A DNA stretch of 64,000 nt from Capra hircus (taxonomy: Eukaryota; Chordata; Mammalia; Artiodactyla; Bovidae), in NCBI RefSeq assembly GCF_001704415.2, contig NC_030817.1:52127550-52191549 (forward strand), given 5' to 3'. Positions 21,678-33,699 of the stretch are shown here, piece after piece. A program made the translations under genes and the position numbers. Position 1 is the first letter of the stretch. Every line of letters starts with the position of its first letter. Under the pieces are notes generated by a model. That model was not told where the DNA came from, made no database searches, and saw only the letters and a program-made list of their open reading frames with translations.

Positions 21678-24550
21678 GACAATGTGGAAGAAATGGACAA
21701 ATTCTTAGAAAAGTACAATTTTCCAAAACTGAACCAGGAAGAAATAGAAAATCTTAACAGACCCATCACAAGCACAGAAATTGAAACTGTAATCAGAAAT
21801 CTTCCAGCAAACAAAAGCCCAGGTCCAGACGGCTTCACAGCTGAATTCTACCAAAAATTTCGAGAGTAGCTAACACCTATCCTCCTCAAACTCTTCCAGA
21901 AAATTGCAGAGGAAGGTAAACTTCCAAACTCATTCTATGAGGCCACCATCACCCTAATACCAAAACCTGACAAAGATGTCACACAAAAAGAAAACTACAG
22001 GCCAATATCACTGATGAACATAGATGCAAAAATCCTCAACAAAACTCTAGCAATCAGAATCCAACAACACATTAAAAAGATCATACACCATGACCAAGTG
22101 GGCTTTATCCCAGGGATGCAAGGATTCTTCAATATCCGCAAATCAATCAATGTAATTCACCACATTAACAAACTGAAAAATAAAAACCATATGATTATCT
22201 CAATAGATGCAGAGAAGGCCTTTGACAAAATTCAACATCCATTTATGATAAAAACTCTCCAGAAAGCAGGAATAGAAGGAACATACCTCAACATAATAAA
22301 AGCTATATATGACAAACCCACAGCAAACATTATCCTCAATGGTGAAAAATTGAAAGCATTTCCCCTAAAGTCAGGAACAAGACAAGGGTGTCCACTTTCA
22401 CCGCTACTATTCAACATAGTTCTGGGAAGTTTTGGCCACAGCAATCAGAGCAGAAAAAGAAATAAAAGGAATCCAAATTGGAAAAGAAGAAGTCAAACTC
22501 TCACTGTTTGCAGATGACATGATCCTCTACATGGAAAACCCTAAAGACTCCACCAGAAAATTACTAGAGCTCATCAATGAATATAGTAAAGTTGCAGGAT
22601 ATAAAATCAACACACAGAAATCCCTTGCATTCCTATACACGAATAATGAGAAAGTAGAAAAAGAAATTAAGGAAACAATTCCATTCACCATTGCAACGAA
22701 AAGAATAAAATACTTAGGAATATATCTACCTAAAGAAACTAAAGACCTATATATAGAAAACTATAAAACACTGAGGAAAGAAATCAAAGAGGACACTAAT
22801 AGATGGAGAAATATACCATGTTCATGGATCAGAAGAATCAATATAGTGAAAATGAGTATACTACCCAAAGCAATTTACAAATTCAATGCAATCCCTATCA
22901 AGCTACCAGCCACATTTTTCACAGAACTAGAACAAATAATTTCAAGATTTGTATGGAAATACAAAAAACCTCGAATAGCCAAAGCAATCTTGAGAAAGAA
23001 GAATGGAACTGGAGGAATCAACTTGCCTGACTTCAGGCTCTACTACAAAGCCACAGTCATCAAGACAGTATGGTACTGGCCACAAAGACAGACATATAGA
23101 TCAATGGAACAAAATAGAAAGCCCAGAGATAAATCCACACACATATGGACACCTTATCTTTGACAAAGGAGGCAAGAATATACAATGGAGTAAAGACAAT
23201 CTCTTTAACAAGTGGTGCTGGGAAAACTGGTCAACCACTTGTAAAAGAATGAAACTAGATCACTTTCTAACACCCCACACAAAAATAAACTCAAAATGGA
23301 TTAAAGATCTAAATGTAAGACCAGAAATTATAAACCTCCTAGAGGAGAACATAGGCAAAACACTCTCCGACATAAATCACAGCAGGATCCTCTATGATCC
23401 ACCTCCCAGAATTCTGGAAATAAAAGCAAAAATAAACAAATGGGATCTAATTAAAATTAAAAGCTTCTGCACAACAAAGGAAAATATAAGCAAGGTGAAA
23501 AGACAGCCTTCTGAATGGGAGAAAATAATAGCAAATGAAGCAACTGACAAACAACTAATCTCAAAAATATACAAGCAACTTCATGCAGCTCAATTCCAGA
23601 AAAATAAACGACCCAATCAAAAAATGGGCCAAAGAACTAAATAGACATTTCTCCAAAGAAGACATACGGATGGCTAACAAACACATGAAAAGATGCTCAA
23701 CATCACTCATTATCAGAGAAATGCAAATCAAAACCACAATGAGGTACCACTTCACACCAGTCAGAATGTCTGCGATCCAAAAATCTGCAAGCAATAAATG
23801 CTGGAGAGGGTGTGGAGAAAAGGGAACCCTCCTACACTGTTGGTGGGAATGCAAACTAGTACAGCCACTATGGAGAACAGTGTGGAGATTCCTTAAAAAA
23901 TTGCAAATAGAACTACCTTATGACCCAGCAATCCCACTGCTGGGCATACACACCGAGGAAACCAGAATTGAAAGAGACACATGTACCCCAATGTTCATCG
24001 CAGCACTGTTTATAATAGCCAGGACATGGAAACAACCTAGATGTCCATCAGCAGATGAATGGATAAGAAAGCTGTGGTACATATACACAATGGAGTATTA
24101 CTCAGCCGTAAAAAAGAATTCATTTGAATCAGTTCTGATGAGATGGATGAAACTGGAGCCTGATTATACAGAGTGAAGTAAGCCAGAAAGAAAAACACCA
24201 ATACAGTATACTAATACATATATATGGAATTTAGGAAGATGGCAAGGACGACCCTATATGCAAGACAGGAAAAAAGACACAGATGTGTATAACGGACTTT
24301 TGGACTCAGAGGGAGAGGGAGAGGGTGGGATGATTTGGGAGAATGGCATTCTAACATGTATACTATCATGTAAGAATTGAATCGCCAGTCTATGTCTGAC
24401 GCAGGATACAGCATGCTTGGGGCTGGTGCATGGGGATGACCCAGAGAGATGTTATGGGGAGGGAGGTGGGAGGGGGGTTCATGTTTGGGAACGCATGTAA
24501 GAATTAAAGATTTTAAAATTTAAAAAATAAAAAACTAAAAAAAAAGAAAA
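21678..24550 (+). mobile_element. L1 LINE (ruminant L1), 5'-truncated, inserted in BovB
   Basis: Carries the ORF2 reverse transcriptase and C-terminal regions: the fingers block (NKSPGPDGFTAEFYQKF), motif A SIDAEKAFDKIQ (about 22200), motif B GTRQGCPLSPLLFN (about 22375-22416), FADD at 22507-22518, and the cysteine-rich end CWRGCGEKGTLLHCWWECK (about 23800-23857). The C-terminus ends at 24176, followed by a 3' UTR and A-rich tail. ORF1, the endonuclease and the first part of ORF2 are absent. One in-frame stop (21867-21869) and three one-base insertions (near 22424, 23080 and 23582) break the frame, so it is dead. agaaaactaagatcatg at 21661-21677 and 24551-24567 is a perfect 17 bp TSD. Confidence 0.97.
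24456..24477 (+). other. G-quadruplex motif in L1 3' UTR
   Basis: Four G-runs of 4, 3, 3 and 6 bases separated by short loops. A G-rich 3' UTR tract is a known L1 property. The related L1 at 35206-35803 has a weaker version near 35649-35675. Confidence 0.6.
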
Positions 24551-24567
24551 AGAAAACTAAGATCATG

Positions 24568-25224
24568 ACATCTGGTCCCATCTCTTCATGGCAAATAGAC
24601 GGGGAAACAGTGGAAACAGTGACAGACTATTCTTTGGGGCTCCTTTTAAAATCACTGCAGATGGTGAGTGAAGCCATGAAATTAAAAGATGCTTGCTCCT
24701 TGGAAGAAAAGTTATGACCAACCTAGACAGCATGTTAAAAAGCAGAGACATTACTTTACCAACAAAGGTCTGTCTAGTCAAGGCTATGGGTTTTCCAGTG
24801 GTCATGTATGGATGTGAGAGGACTATAAAGAAAGCTGAGCGTCAAAGAATTGATGCTTTTGAACTGTGGTGTTGGAGAAGACTCTTCAGAGTCCCTTGGA
24901 CTGCAAGGAGATCCAAGCAGTCCATCCTAAAGGAAATCAGCCCTGAATATTCACTGGAAGGGACTGATGCTGAAGCTGAAACTTTAACACTTTGGCCACC
25001 TGATGCAAAGAACTGACTCATTTGAAAAGACCCTGATGCTGGGAAAGATTGAAGGTGAGAGGAGAAGGGAACGACAGAGGATGAGATGGTTGGATGGCAG
25101 AACCGACTTAACGGACATGAGTTTGAGTAAACTCTGGGAATTGATGATGGACAGGGAGGCCTGGTGTGCTGCAGTCCATGGGGTCGCAGAGTTGGCCACG
25201 ACTGAGCGACTGAACTGAACTGAA
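24568..25224 (+). mobile_element. BovB LINE, 3' segment
   Basis: Continues the element interrupted at 21677: acatctggtcccatctcttc, then a frame reading RIDAFELWCWRRLFRVPWTA (about 24850-24910) and REAWCAAVHGVAELATTERL, ending gactgaactgaactga. Removing the L1 and one TSD rejoins the BovB reading. Frameshifts are present near 24960-25010. Confidence 0.95.
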
Positions 25225-25229
25225 TAGCA

Positions 25230-27074
25230 TTTTTTTCCTGTTGGTCACATAGTGGCAGAAACTGCTTCAGGCCCAAAGCAGAATCAGATGGTAGCAATGA
25301 AACTGCTACCAACTTCACCCAAATATTCTCCAAAGCCTGTTAGGGCTCTTTAAGTTGACTAGACAAAAAAATCACTTGGCAAAGGCAGCAGCCCTTTCTC
25401 CTCACACTGCCAGGTCTTTTTGGCCCAGCTGGCAAGGTCAAGAATAGTAGGGAATCTGACAGAAACTTGCCCATTCTTTAACCTTGCCTATTAGAATTAT
25501 TGACTCATCAGGCTGGCACAAATAACTCCATCATCATTTTGCTCTAGCCACCCATACATGTCATCTATGGGTTATACTTTCAGAAACCTGGAAATTACTA
25601 AGCAGACATAGGAAGTTTATTTGCAAAAAAACACATCTATCAACACCTCCCAGCTGTGAACACTGCTGAGGAAGTCTTAACACATCTACTAGTATAAAGA
25701 TTTAACCATCTTTAATATCTCTTATAAGAAAAATACAATACAAAGAGAATATTCACACCACAATGGCCAAACTACAAAAGAGAGGGAAAAAAAAAGGCAC
25801 TTACGTAGGACACAAGTCTACTCAGAATAACCTTTATTCATTCCTTGCCTGGCTCATGGCTTTATACTTTTTTTATTAAACAAAGTACTTTATACTTTTG
25901 TTATTAAGCAAAGTATTTCTTTTTCAAATTTGATGTTAAAATTAAAAAAGAAATAACAACAAGATGTGGCACACCTTGGTAGACATAGGTACTATTCTTT
26001 CTTTGTAGTGAGCAGGTGGACTGTGAAGAGTTTGTTGAAATTACTTGAAACCATTTTCAGACACTTCACTGGCCAGCACGAACTGCTGCAGTTTGAGGTG
26101 GGATCTGCCAAATACCATCAGAACACAAGATTTTAGGGATTGTGAAAGAAGCAAGTGATGATTCAGTGGCCACATCAGGAAAGCATGTTTTTTGCATCAA
26201 TAGATCTGTATGGAATATGAATAATAGAAAATCCACTTAGTTTTGAAAGTGGGCTGCTTTTTACTGCAGTCCCATCCACATGCCACATGATGATCAGGGC
26301 TGCAGAACTAGATGACACCCAATCAGGCTTGCTTTCAGATCTTTTTGAAGTCCAGCACCTGTTTTTCCTGGCTACTTGGAGGCTAGGATGGATTTGCACT
26401 TAAAACTATCACACTCCATGCCCCAGAGCACAGCCACAGGTCAACAGCCTGAGTATTTATTTACTAACAAACTTTTGGCAAGTATAATGGGGGGAGGGGG
26501 GGCAGAGAAACTAATAAATGTGAATGACTTGAGAATGTGGGGGGAAAAGTTCATCATTTGAAATGATGTATGGCCCTACTTTATGGGGAGGAATGTTCCA
26601 AGTTGTCATCTAAAATATATGCAGTGCTCTCTGCACACAGGCTTGCAGTGTCTTCTCAGGGGAAAATCTGGTTCTGTGGTGTGGGAATCTCACTGATGAC
26701 ACAGAAGGATCAGTCCTGCAGTGACTTCTATTTGCTATTCCCTCTTCCCAACTACATCCAGCAAATATCAAAAGAAAAAGCAAATCCTGAAGCTCTTTCT
26801 TGGATTGAAAAAAAAAAACCTGTTCAATGTTTACTTATATCCTTTAAAATCTAGATCTGGGAATGCCGTGACAAATGTCTTTTATTTTAAAATATGTGTC
26901 TTAATAGGACTTGAATTTTGGACACATGTTGGACCATCTGGAAAATTCTCTGGTACCTTCAGTAATTCATATAGCATATTTCCTAAGAACGCTCCTGTTT
27001 TAAAGCAAATCCATGCTTATAAAATCCTTACAATTATTAAATTTTTTTACAACTTACAATATACTTCCAGATAC
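25230..27074. other. Unique non-coding DNA
   Basis: No exon or RNA gene recognised. Chance frames at 26376-27122. A G-rich tract at 26489-26502 (two runs of six or seven G) could form a quadruplex. Confidence 0.5.
25861..25916 (+). repeat. Imperfect 28 bp tandem duplication
   Basis: tttatacttt...caaagtac (25861-25888) is repeated at 25889-25916 with three substitutions. Same unit length as the duplication at 18918 but unrelated sequence. Confidence 0.88.
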
Positions 27075-27205
27075 TTTGATTTGACTTTTACAACAACTCT
27101 AGAAAATGATTTATTATTATGAATACTATGAACATTTCTACTTTACAGATGTGAAAACTGAGGAAATTGCTCTAAGATTACAAGAGCCAGGCTCCCAACT
27201 ATAGA
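27075..27205 (+). repeat. MIR fragment
   Basis: ctactttacagatgtgaaaa, ctgaggaaattgctctaaga, agagccaggctcccaac. Confidence 0.55.
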
Positions 27206-28278
27206 TTTCCACCTAATAGTTTGTCTAACCAAATCTAGTTTACTAGAGATATGAAAAATAAGATACACAAAGGTAAGCAGTTATGACGAAACCAGCTTTA
27301 TTCGGCAAAGGGTTGTATTATCCATATCTACAGATGGTGATCTTGATGATGGTTTTTCTAAACATGAACATCCATCAGTACCATTTTTATAATGTAAAGC
27401 ACATGGTTTCATTCTGCTCTTTCACATTTGGCAGAAAATAGAGCTTTAGCCTGCTGTACCAGACTTAAAGAACATCAACTACCATAATCCAAAATATCTT
27501 GCTCATAAAGTTCTTAGAGAACAAGGTAAAACCTAAGCTTAGAAACATCTTCATTCAAGTAGTAAGGCAAATAAATCACTTACTCTCCTTACATTTCTCC
27601 ATCTATGATGTGGGTAATATGGTTAAATCACACTAGCTTTTCCCCTCCTACTCAGCTGAGAAATGTCACCCAAGAGAGTAAATTAATCAAATTAAGTCCA
27701 CTGCTGTGTGGTATTGCAGATTCAGTTACTAGGTGCAACTAAAGTGGCCTCTGGCAACCACTGCATTGTGAGGTGAAGCAATAGAATAAAGTCTGGGGGA
27801 ACAAACTTAGGAGATGATTTAGGAATTTGTAGCCTTGTTTATTTACATCTGAGTTTCTATCTTCACTAACAGAATTTTCTTTTTTTAACAGTAGCCATGT
27901 AAACTAGGTCAGTGTCGAAACTTTCCTTTTGCTTCAAAGAGGAGTTGAAATGTACTCGGCACACAGTCCATTCCCGACTCCCAGGTCGGTGCCCAGCAAA
28001 CTTTCTTTTTCAACCTGTCGGTCAGTGAGAGGACTGACTGTATTAAATCTCAGATGGCGAAGGCACACCATCTGCTGAATTATGAAGTGGGAATTGGGAA
28101 ACGGAAAATTGTTCCCTCTCTATTTTCAGAACCCTCTCTTGAAGCACGTTCCAAAAGACACTGGGCCAACTCTGCTCCTGAGTTGTGCTCGGCTCCCACC
28201 GAGCCTGCTGACCAGAGAAAGGCAACAGGGGAGCTTCAATCCCTCCTAACCTGTAACCACATCCCTCTAGCAGGAGGT
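27206..28278. other. Unique non-coding DNA
   Basis: No repeat or exon recognised. Composition is AT-rich to 27.9 kb, then balanced. Confidence 0.5.
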
Positions 28279-28503
28279 CTATGTGTGCATGCTCAGTCAC
28301 TTCAGTCACATCCAACTCTTTTCGACCCCATGGGCTCTACCCCATCAGGCTCCTCTGTCCATGGGATTCCCCAGGCAAGAATACTGGAGTGGGTTGCCAT
28401 GCCCTTCTCCAGGGGATCTTCCCAATCTGGGAATTAAACCCACGTCTCCTGCAGCTCTTGCATTGTAGGCAGATTCTTTACAGCTGAGCCACTGGGGAAG
28501 CCC
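28279..28503 (-). repeat. Bov-tA SINE
   Basis: Complement starts gggcttccccagtggctcag and ends in the Bov-A tail. A tgtgtgcatgctcagtcact extension is present at 28279-28300. Makes spurious frames on both strands. Confidence 0.93.
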
Positions 28504-28594
28504 AGTAGAAGGGGGAAGGTCCCCCAAAATCCTGTGGCTACAAACTTAGGATGCCAGAGAAAAGCCATGTAAAAGGACCAAAGCCAGGAGTGAA

Positions 28595-29080
28595 GCTATG
28601 ACAATCTCATCAGCATTTTTATTCCAGTTACTCTATTAATTCACCTGTGGTTTTCCTCTATATTGTGTCTGTTGACACTGTCACTACGTTCATGCATTCT
28701 TCTCCTGGGTTGGGTAATCATCTTTATGATCATGACCTTGAACTCTTTATTGGGTAGACTGCTTATCTCCACTTTTGTATCCCACTGTTTGGAACATAAC
28801 TACTCCATCTCCTCATAGTGCCCAGTTCTCAGCGTTTACCTCTCCAGGGCAGGTCAGTCAGTTGTGTCTGGATCTTGGAGGAGTGGCCAGATACAGGGGC
28901 CCAGCAGCACTCTCTCCTCTAGTCACCAAAGCCATATGTTTTTGGGGTGCTCCCTGCATGGACTCGGTGGGCCCTTCTGTTGTGGTGGGGTAACTACTCT
29001 GGGTGCACTGCTGGCAGGCTGACCTCTGGCCAGCTGGCTCCTAGGCCTTGGGGCATAAAGGTGGGGGAGCTCTCAGGGTA
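28595..29080. repeat. Diverged repeat-like stretch, family not named
   Basis: Phrases such as gaccttgaactctttattgg and agactgcttatctccac recur in mammalian interspersed repeats in my recollection, but I cannot place the family. No coding capacity. Confidence 0.3.
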
Positions 29081-29082
29081 TG

Positions 29083-29256
29083 CAGCACATCTTTTGTATT
29101 TGGTTGCACCGGATCTTAGTTGCAGCACGTGGAATCTTCGGGCTCAGTTATGGCCTGTGGACTCTTGGCTGTGGCAGGCGGGATCTAGTTCCCTAACCGG
29201 GGATCAAACCTGGGCTCTCTGCACTGGGAGTGCAGCATCTTAGCCACTGGATCACC
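29083..29256 (-). repeat. CHR-type tRNA-derived SINE
   Basis: ggttgcaccggatcttagtt through ggggatcaaacctgggctct to agccactggatcaccc; about 174 bp. Confidence 0.85.
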
Positions 29257-29259
29257 CAA

Positions 29260-30765
29260 TAATAAGGACAACACCCTGTTTTTAAAATGCCAATGGCATG
29301 TTATACATCTTAAACTAGCAGCAATGGGCATTACACTCAACTCCCATTTTATCACTCCTTGCTAGACCAGAATCTTCTGGGGTCGTCCCCTCCAGTGGGT
29401 CTAATGAGTGTTTGTGAATTAATTGTGCTCCAACATAGATTTTATGTGTAATAAGAGACATTGGTTCCCCTGCGACTGATTCTCTAACCAAATGTTCAAC
29501 TGACTTTCTGGTTCCCAAGTGCAGTCAGAGATAGAAAGTAACTGGGTTACTTGAGATGGAAAATCTTTGACAAGACCTATTCTGTGCTGCGGGCTTGGTG
29601 TTTCTCAAGTTGTAATGCTTTTCTTTGACCTCTAGGCCAGTGCCTCTTCCAACAGACACTGTAGGGCGGGCCTAGGGACTTTAGGCTCCCTTCCCAGGCA
29701 TTCCTTATTTTGATTCATCTATTTTTCTCTTTGCCTCTCCAGGCAACTTCCTGGTCAACATCCAGGATTTTTTCCTCCCTTAAAATATGTTCACCTGGAG
29801 AAAGATGAAATTTGAATATAGAGCAACCAAAATAAAGATGTGCATAATGGAATTCAGTGTATGGTATTTACATTAGTTGAGTGGGAATAAATGTACTTGG
29901 ACTTGCAGAGTATCTTTTTCCAAAAGGAAAAAGAGGTCATTGCTATATACTTCAGAACAAGGAAAGCACCAAACTCAGTCCCAAGGACACACAGAGGTGA
30001 ACACAAAAGCCCGAGGAGCAAGGCGGAAGGGCAGGGAGAGGTGGACAGGGCTAAGTGGAAACATGAGAAGAGAGGGCTTCCCTTGCTTTCACATGTCACT
30101 CAAAGGCCTTCTCTGATAAGAATCTTAAAAATCTAGCCTAACATTGAAATTAAGGAATGCAAATCTTTCACATAAAACCTGTTTCATTGAGGTTTAGTTC
30201 TCTAAAATGCTGTGTTCTTGTTGCATTTTCTCTGCATAGCCTACTTTCTGTGTACCATTGAAGGGAGGAGGAAAATTCCCAAGACAGGAAAAGGTCAGAC
30301 TTTGGGTGGGTCTCTATGACCTCAACGCACTGCTTTTTTACTGTGTAGCATCAAATGAAAGGAGAAGATAATATATTTATAATCATCTTTGCAAATAACT
30401 GCCCTTTTCCTACTTCTTTCTTCTAATTTACTTGGACACTTTAAGCTAAAATTAAAGCTAATTTTATACTGTTTAATTTTTATTTGGGGACAAGAATCAA
30501 GGGAGTGTATCAGAAAAGTCTTAAAGGAACATAATATTTAGATTCAATAGATACTAGCAGCCCTGAGAGCAGCCAGTTAATAGGCAAAAAGAATCACCAG
30601 GCATGAAAGAATCAAGAACACAAACTAGCATATCATTTTTAATCTGTTTTCATACTGAAGAGCTATGACCACAGCCTGCAAAATAATTTGAAGCAATTTA
30701 TTTGGGGGGAAAAGGAAATTTCTAAAATGTCTAACTTTTCATGAAGGACAATCAAGAAAAAAGAA
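29260..30765. other. Unique non-coding DNA
   Basis: Nothing recognised; open frames at 29854-30136 overlap on both strands without domains. Confidence 0.5.
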
Positions 30766-30767
30766 AA

Positions 30768-32690
30768 AAGTCTATACTACCCAGGGCAATCTAGAGTCAA
30801 TGCAATCATGATCAAAATACTAATGACATTTTTCACAGAACTAGAAGAATTCTGAAATCCGTATAGAAACACAAAATATTCTGAGTAGCCAGAGCAATCT
30901 TGAGAAAGAAGAAGAGAGTTGGAGGTATCAAGCTCCCTGACTTCAGGCCATTACTATATGGTATATATGGTAGTGGCACAAAAACAGACACACAGATCAA
31001 TGGAATAGAGTAGAAAGCCTAGAAATAAACCTCTGCATTTATGGCTCATTAATCTAAGTAAAGGGAGGCAAGAATACACAATAGGGAAAAACAGTCTTTT
31101 CAATAAGTGGTGCTGGGAAAACTGGACAGCTATGTGTAAAGCATGTAATTAGAACATTTTCTCACATCATATACAAAAATAAACTCAAAATGGGTTTAAA
31201 TACCTAAATATAAGAACAGAAACCATTCAACTCCTAGAAGAAATTATAGGCAGGACACCCTCTGACATATATCATAGAAATATTTTTGGGGATCTGTCTC
31301 CTAAGGCAAAAGAAACAAAAGCAAGAATAAACAAATGGGACCTAATTAAACTTAAAAGCTTTTGCATAGCAAAGGAAGCCATAAGCAAAACGAAAAGACA
31401 AAACTGCAGACTGAGAGAAAACATTTGCAAAATGAAACAACCAATAAGGGGTGAACATTCAAAACATAAACAGCTCATACAACTCAATATCGAAAAAGCA
31501 GACAACCTGATTTAAAAAATGGGCTGATCTGAATGGACATTTTTCCAAAGAAGATATACAGGTGGCCAACAGGCACATGAAAAGATGCTCAACATTGCTA
31601 ATCAGAGAAATGCAAATTAAACCACAATGAAATGTCATCTCACACCTATCAGAATGGCTATCATCAAAAAGACCACAAATAACAAATGTTGGAGAGGATG
31701 TGGAGAAAGAGGGAACCTGGTACTCTGTTGATGGGAATGTAAATTGGTGCAGCCACTACGGAAATCAGAACAGAGTAATTCTACTCCTGGATATTTATCC
31801 CAAGAAAATGAAAACATTAAATCGAAAAGCCACATGCACTTCAGTGTTCACAGAGCACTATTTACAGCAGCCAAGGTATGGAAGCAGCCGGAGCATCCAT
31901 CAACAGATGAACAGATAGAGATGCGGTATATATATGGAATATTGCGCAGCCATAAAGAAAGAATAAAATTTGTTCTTTTGGCAACAACATAGATCGGCCT
32001 GGTGGAGATGATGCTTAGTGAAATAAATCAGGTAGAGAAAGACAAATACTGTATGTCACCACTTATATGCAGAATCTAAAAAATAAAACAAACATGAGTA
32101 CAACAAACAGATACACAGACACGGGCAGCAAGCTAATGGCTACCAGAGGAGAGGGGAAGGAGGCGGGACAAACTGGCGTAGGGGACTAAGAGGTACAAAT
32201 TACTATGTATAAGATAAGCAAGTTATCCGTATACATTATACAACACGAGGAATATAGCCAATATTTTATCAGTTCAGTTCAGTCGCACAGTCGTGTCCAA
32301 CTCTTTGCAACCCCATGAATGGCAGCACGCCAGGCCTCCCTGTCCATCACCAACTCCCGGAGTTCACTCAGACTCGCGTCCATCGAGTCGGTGATGCCAT
32401 CCAGCCATCTCATCCTCTGTTGTCCCCTTCTCCTCCTGCCCCCAATCCCTCCCAGCAGCAGAGTCTTTTCCAATGAGTCAGCTCTTCGCATGAGGTGGCC
32501 AAAGTACTGGAGCTTCCGCTTTAGCATCATTCCTTCCAAAGAACACCCAGGACCGATCAACTTCATATAGACTATAATCTGTGCAAATTTTGAATCACTA
32601 CTTTGTACTCCTGAAACTAATATTACATTGTAAATCAACTGCACCTCCATTACATTTTTAAAATACAAAAATTAAAAGTGAAAAAAATTT
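30768..32690 (+). mobile_element. Older L1 LINE, ORF2 C-terminal half plus 3' UTR
   Basis: DNA-level similarity to L1 ORF2 runs from ctatactacccagggcaatc through ctccctgacttcaggccatt, aagtggtgctgggaaaactg, gaaaagatgctcaacattgc to the 3' UTR ending near 32690. The frame is broken many times. It is interrupted by a BovB tail at 32271-32568. More diverged than the copy at 21678. Confidence 0.92.
32271..32568 (-). mobile_element. BovB LINE 3' end, minus strand, inside L1
   Basis: Begins with the complement of the tgaactgaactga tail and runs back through the RRRRGQQRMRWLDGITDSMD coding block. 5'-truncated to about 300 bp. L1 3' UTR sequence lies on both sides. Confidence 0.93.
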
Positions 32691-32861
32691 AAAAGAGGCT
32701 TAATTAAGTGGACAGATGAGACACCTCTTCCCCATAAAGAGGGGAGTTTAGAAGCCACAATGCATTATTAAATGCGTTTAGTCCATTGGAAGCGCTTTCC
32801 CTAAAGCAATCAGGGAATGGTACTCAAAAATGCAGTATTTGGATTTTAAAAAAACCTAAGC

Positions 32862-33123
32862 AGGACACGTGTGTGTACGCTCAGTTACCTCAGTTGTGTC
32901 TGACTCTGACTCTTTGCAACTCTATGGGTTGTAGCCCACCAGGCTCATCTGTCCATGGGATGCTTCAGGCAAGGATACTGGAGTGGGTTGACATGCCCTC
33001 CTCCAGGGGATCTTCCCCGACCCAAGGATAGGACCCAAGGATCAGACCCAAGGATCAAACCCAAGTCTCTTGGGTCTCCTGCATTGGCAGGCGGTTCTTT
33101 ACCACTAGCCCACCTGGAAAGCC
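32862..33123 (-). repeat. Bov-tA SINE with internal triplication
   Basis: Complete minus-strand copy, enlarged to about 262 bp. The usual single gacccagggatc block is present three times in tandem (33019-33058), and gactctgactctttgc near 32901-32916 shows a 6 bp duplication. Confidence 0.92.
33019..33058 (-). repeat. Tandem triplication inside a SINE
   Basis: gacccaaggat occurs three times with 13-14 bp period. Other Bov-tA copies in this window have the motif once, so the expansion arose after insertion or in its source. Confidence 0.85.
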
Positions 33124-33197
33124 CAAGCAGAGCACAGAACTTTGCAAAAGAACAGTAGCATTAAAAAAAGCAAAAATAAACAGAACTAGATCTGACT

Positions 33198-33475
33198 AAT
33201 GGCACCCCACTCCAGTACTTTTGCCTGGAAACTCCCATGGACAGAGGAGCCTGGTGGGCTGCAGTCCTTGGGGTCAAAAAGAGTCAGACACAACTGAGCG
33301 ACTTCACTTTCACTTTTCATTTTCCTGCATTGGAGAAGGAAATGGCAACCCACTCCAGTGTTCTTGTCTGGAGAATCCCAGGGACGGGGGAGCCTGGTGG
33401 GCTGCCCTCTATGGGGTCGCACTGAGTCGGACACGACTGAAGCAACTTAGCAGCAGCAGCAGCAGCTGCAGCTCT
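33198..33475 (+). repeat. Bov-A2 dimeric SINE with AGC-repeat tail
   Basis: Two Bov-A monomers joined by cactttcacttttcatttt, ending acttagcagcagcagcagca. The trinucleotide tail is a usual Bov-A2 feature and potentially polymorphic. Confidence 0.94.
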
Positions 33476-33565
33476 GACTCTTAGCACAAACCATGTAATC
33501 TCCCTGGGATACAGCTTTCTCTTCTGAACAAGAGACAACAGAATATCCTTCAGTTGGCAAATGTG

Positions 33566-33690
33566 AGGTGTTTTTTATTATTTTATTGGATTATAGTTGA
33601 CTTACAATGTTGTGTTACTTTCAGTTCTACAGCTAAGTGATTCAGTTATATACATATTCATTCTTTTTTCAGATTCTTTTCTCATATAAA
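33566..33690 (-). mobile_element. L1 3'-UTR fragment
   Basis: ttatagttgacttacaatgt, tgtgttactttcagttctac, aagtgattcagttatataca: complement of the L1 3' UTR also seen at 39951-40185. Confidence 0.7.
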
Positions 33691-33699
33691 ATGAGAAGA

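Noticed and set aside
21516..24176. L1 and BovB open frames as functional genes
   Set aside because: Both elements are 5'-truncated and broken by stops and frameshifts; they are annotated as dead mobile elements.
21518..25240. TSD for the outer BovB (catttttaa against catttttt)
   Set aside because: Only about eight low-complexity T-rich bases match, so it is not reliable.
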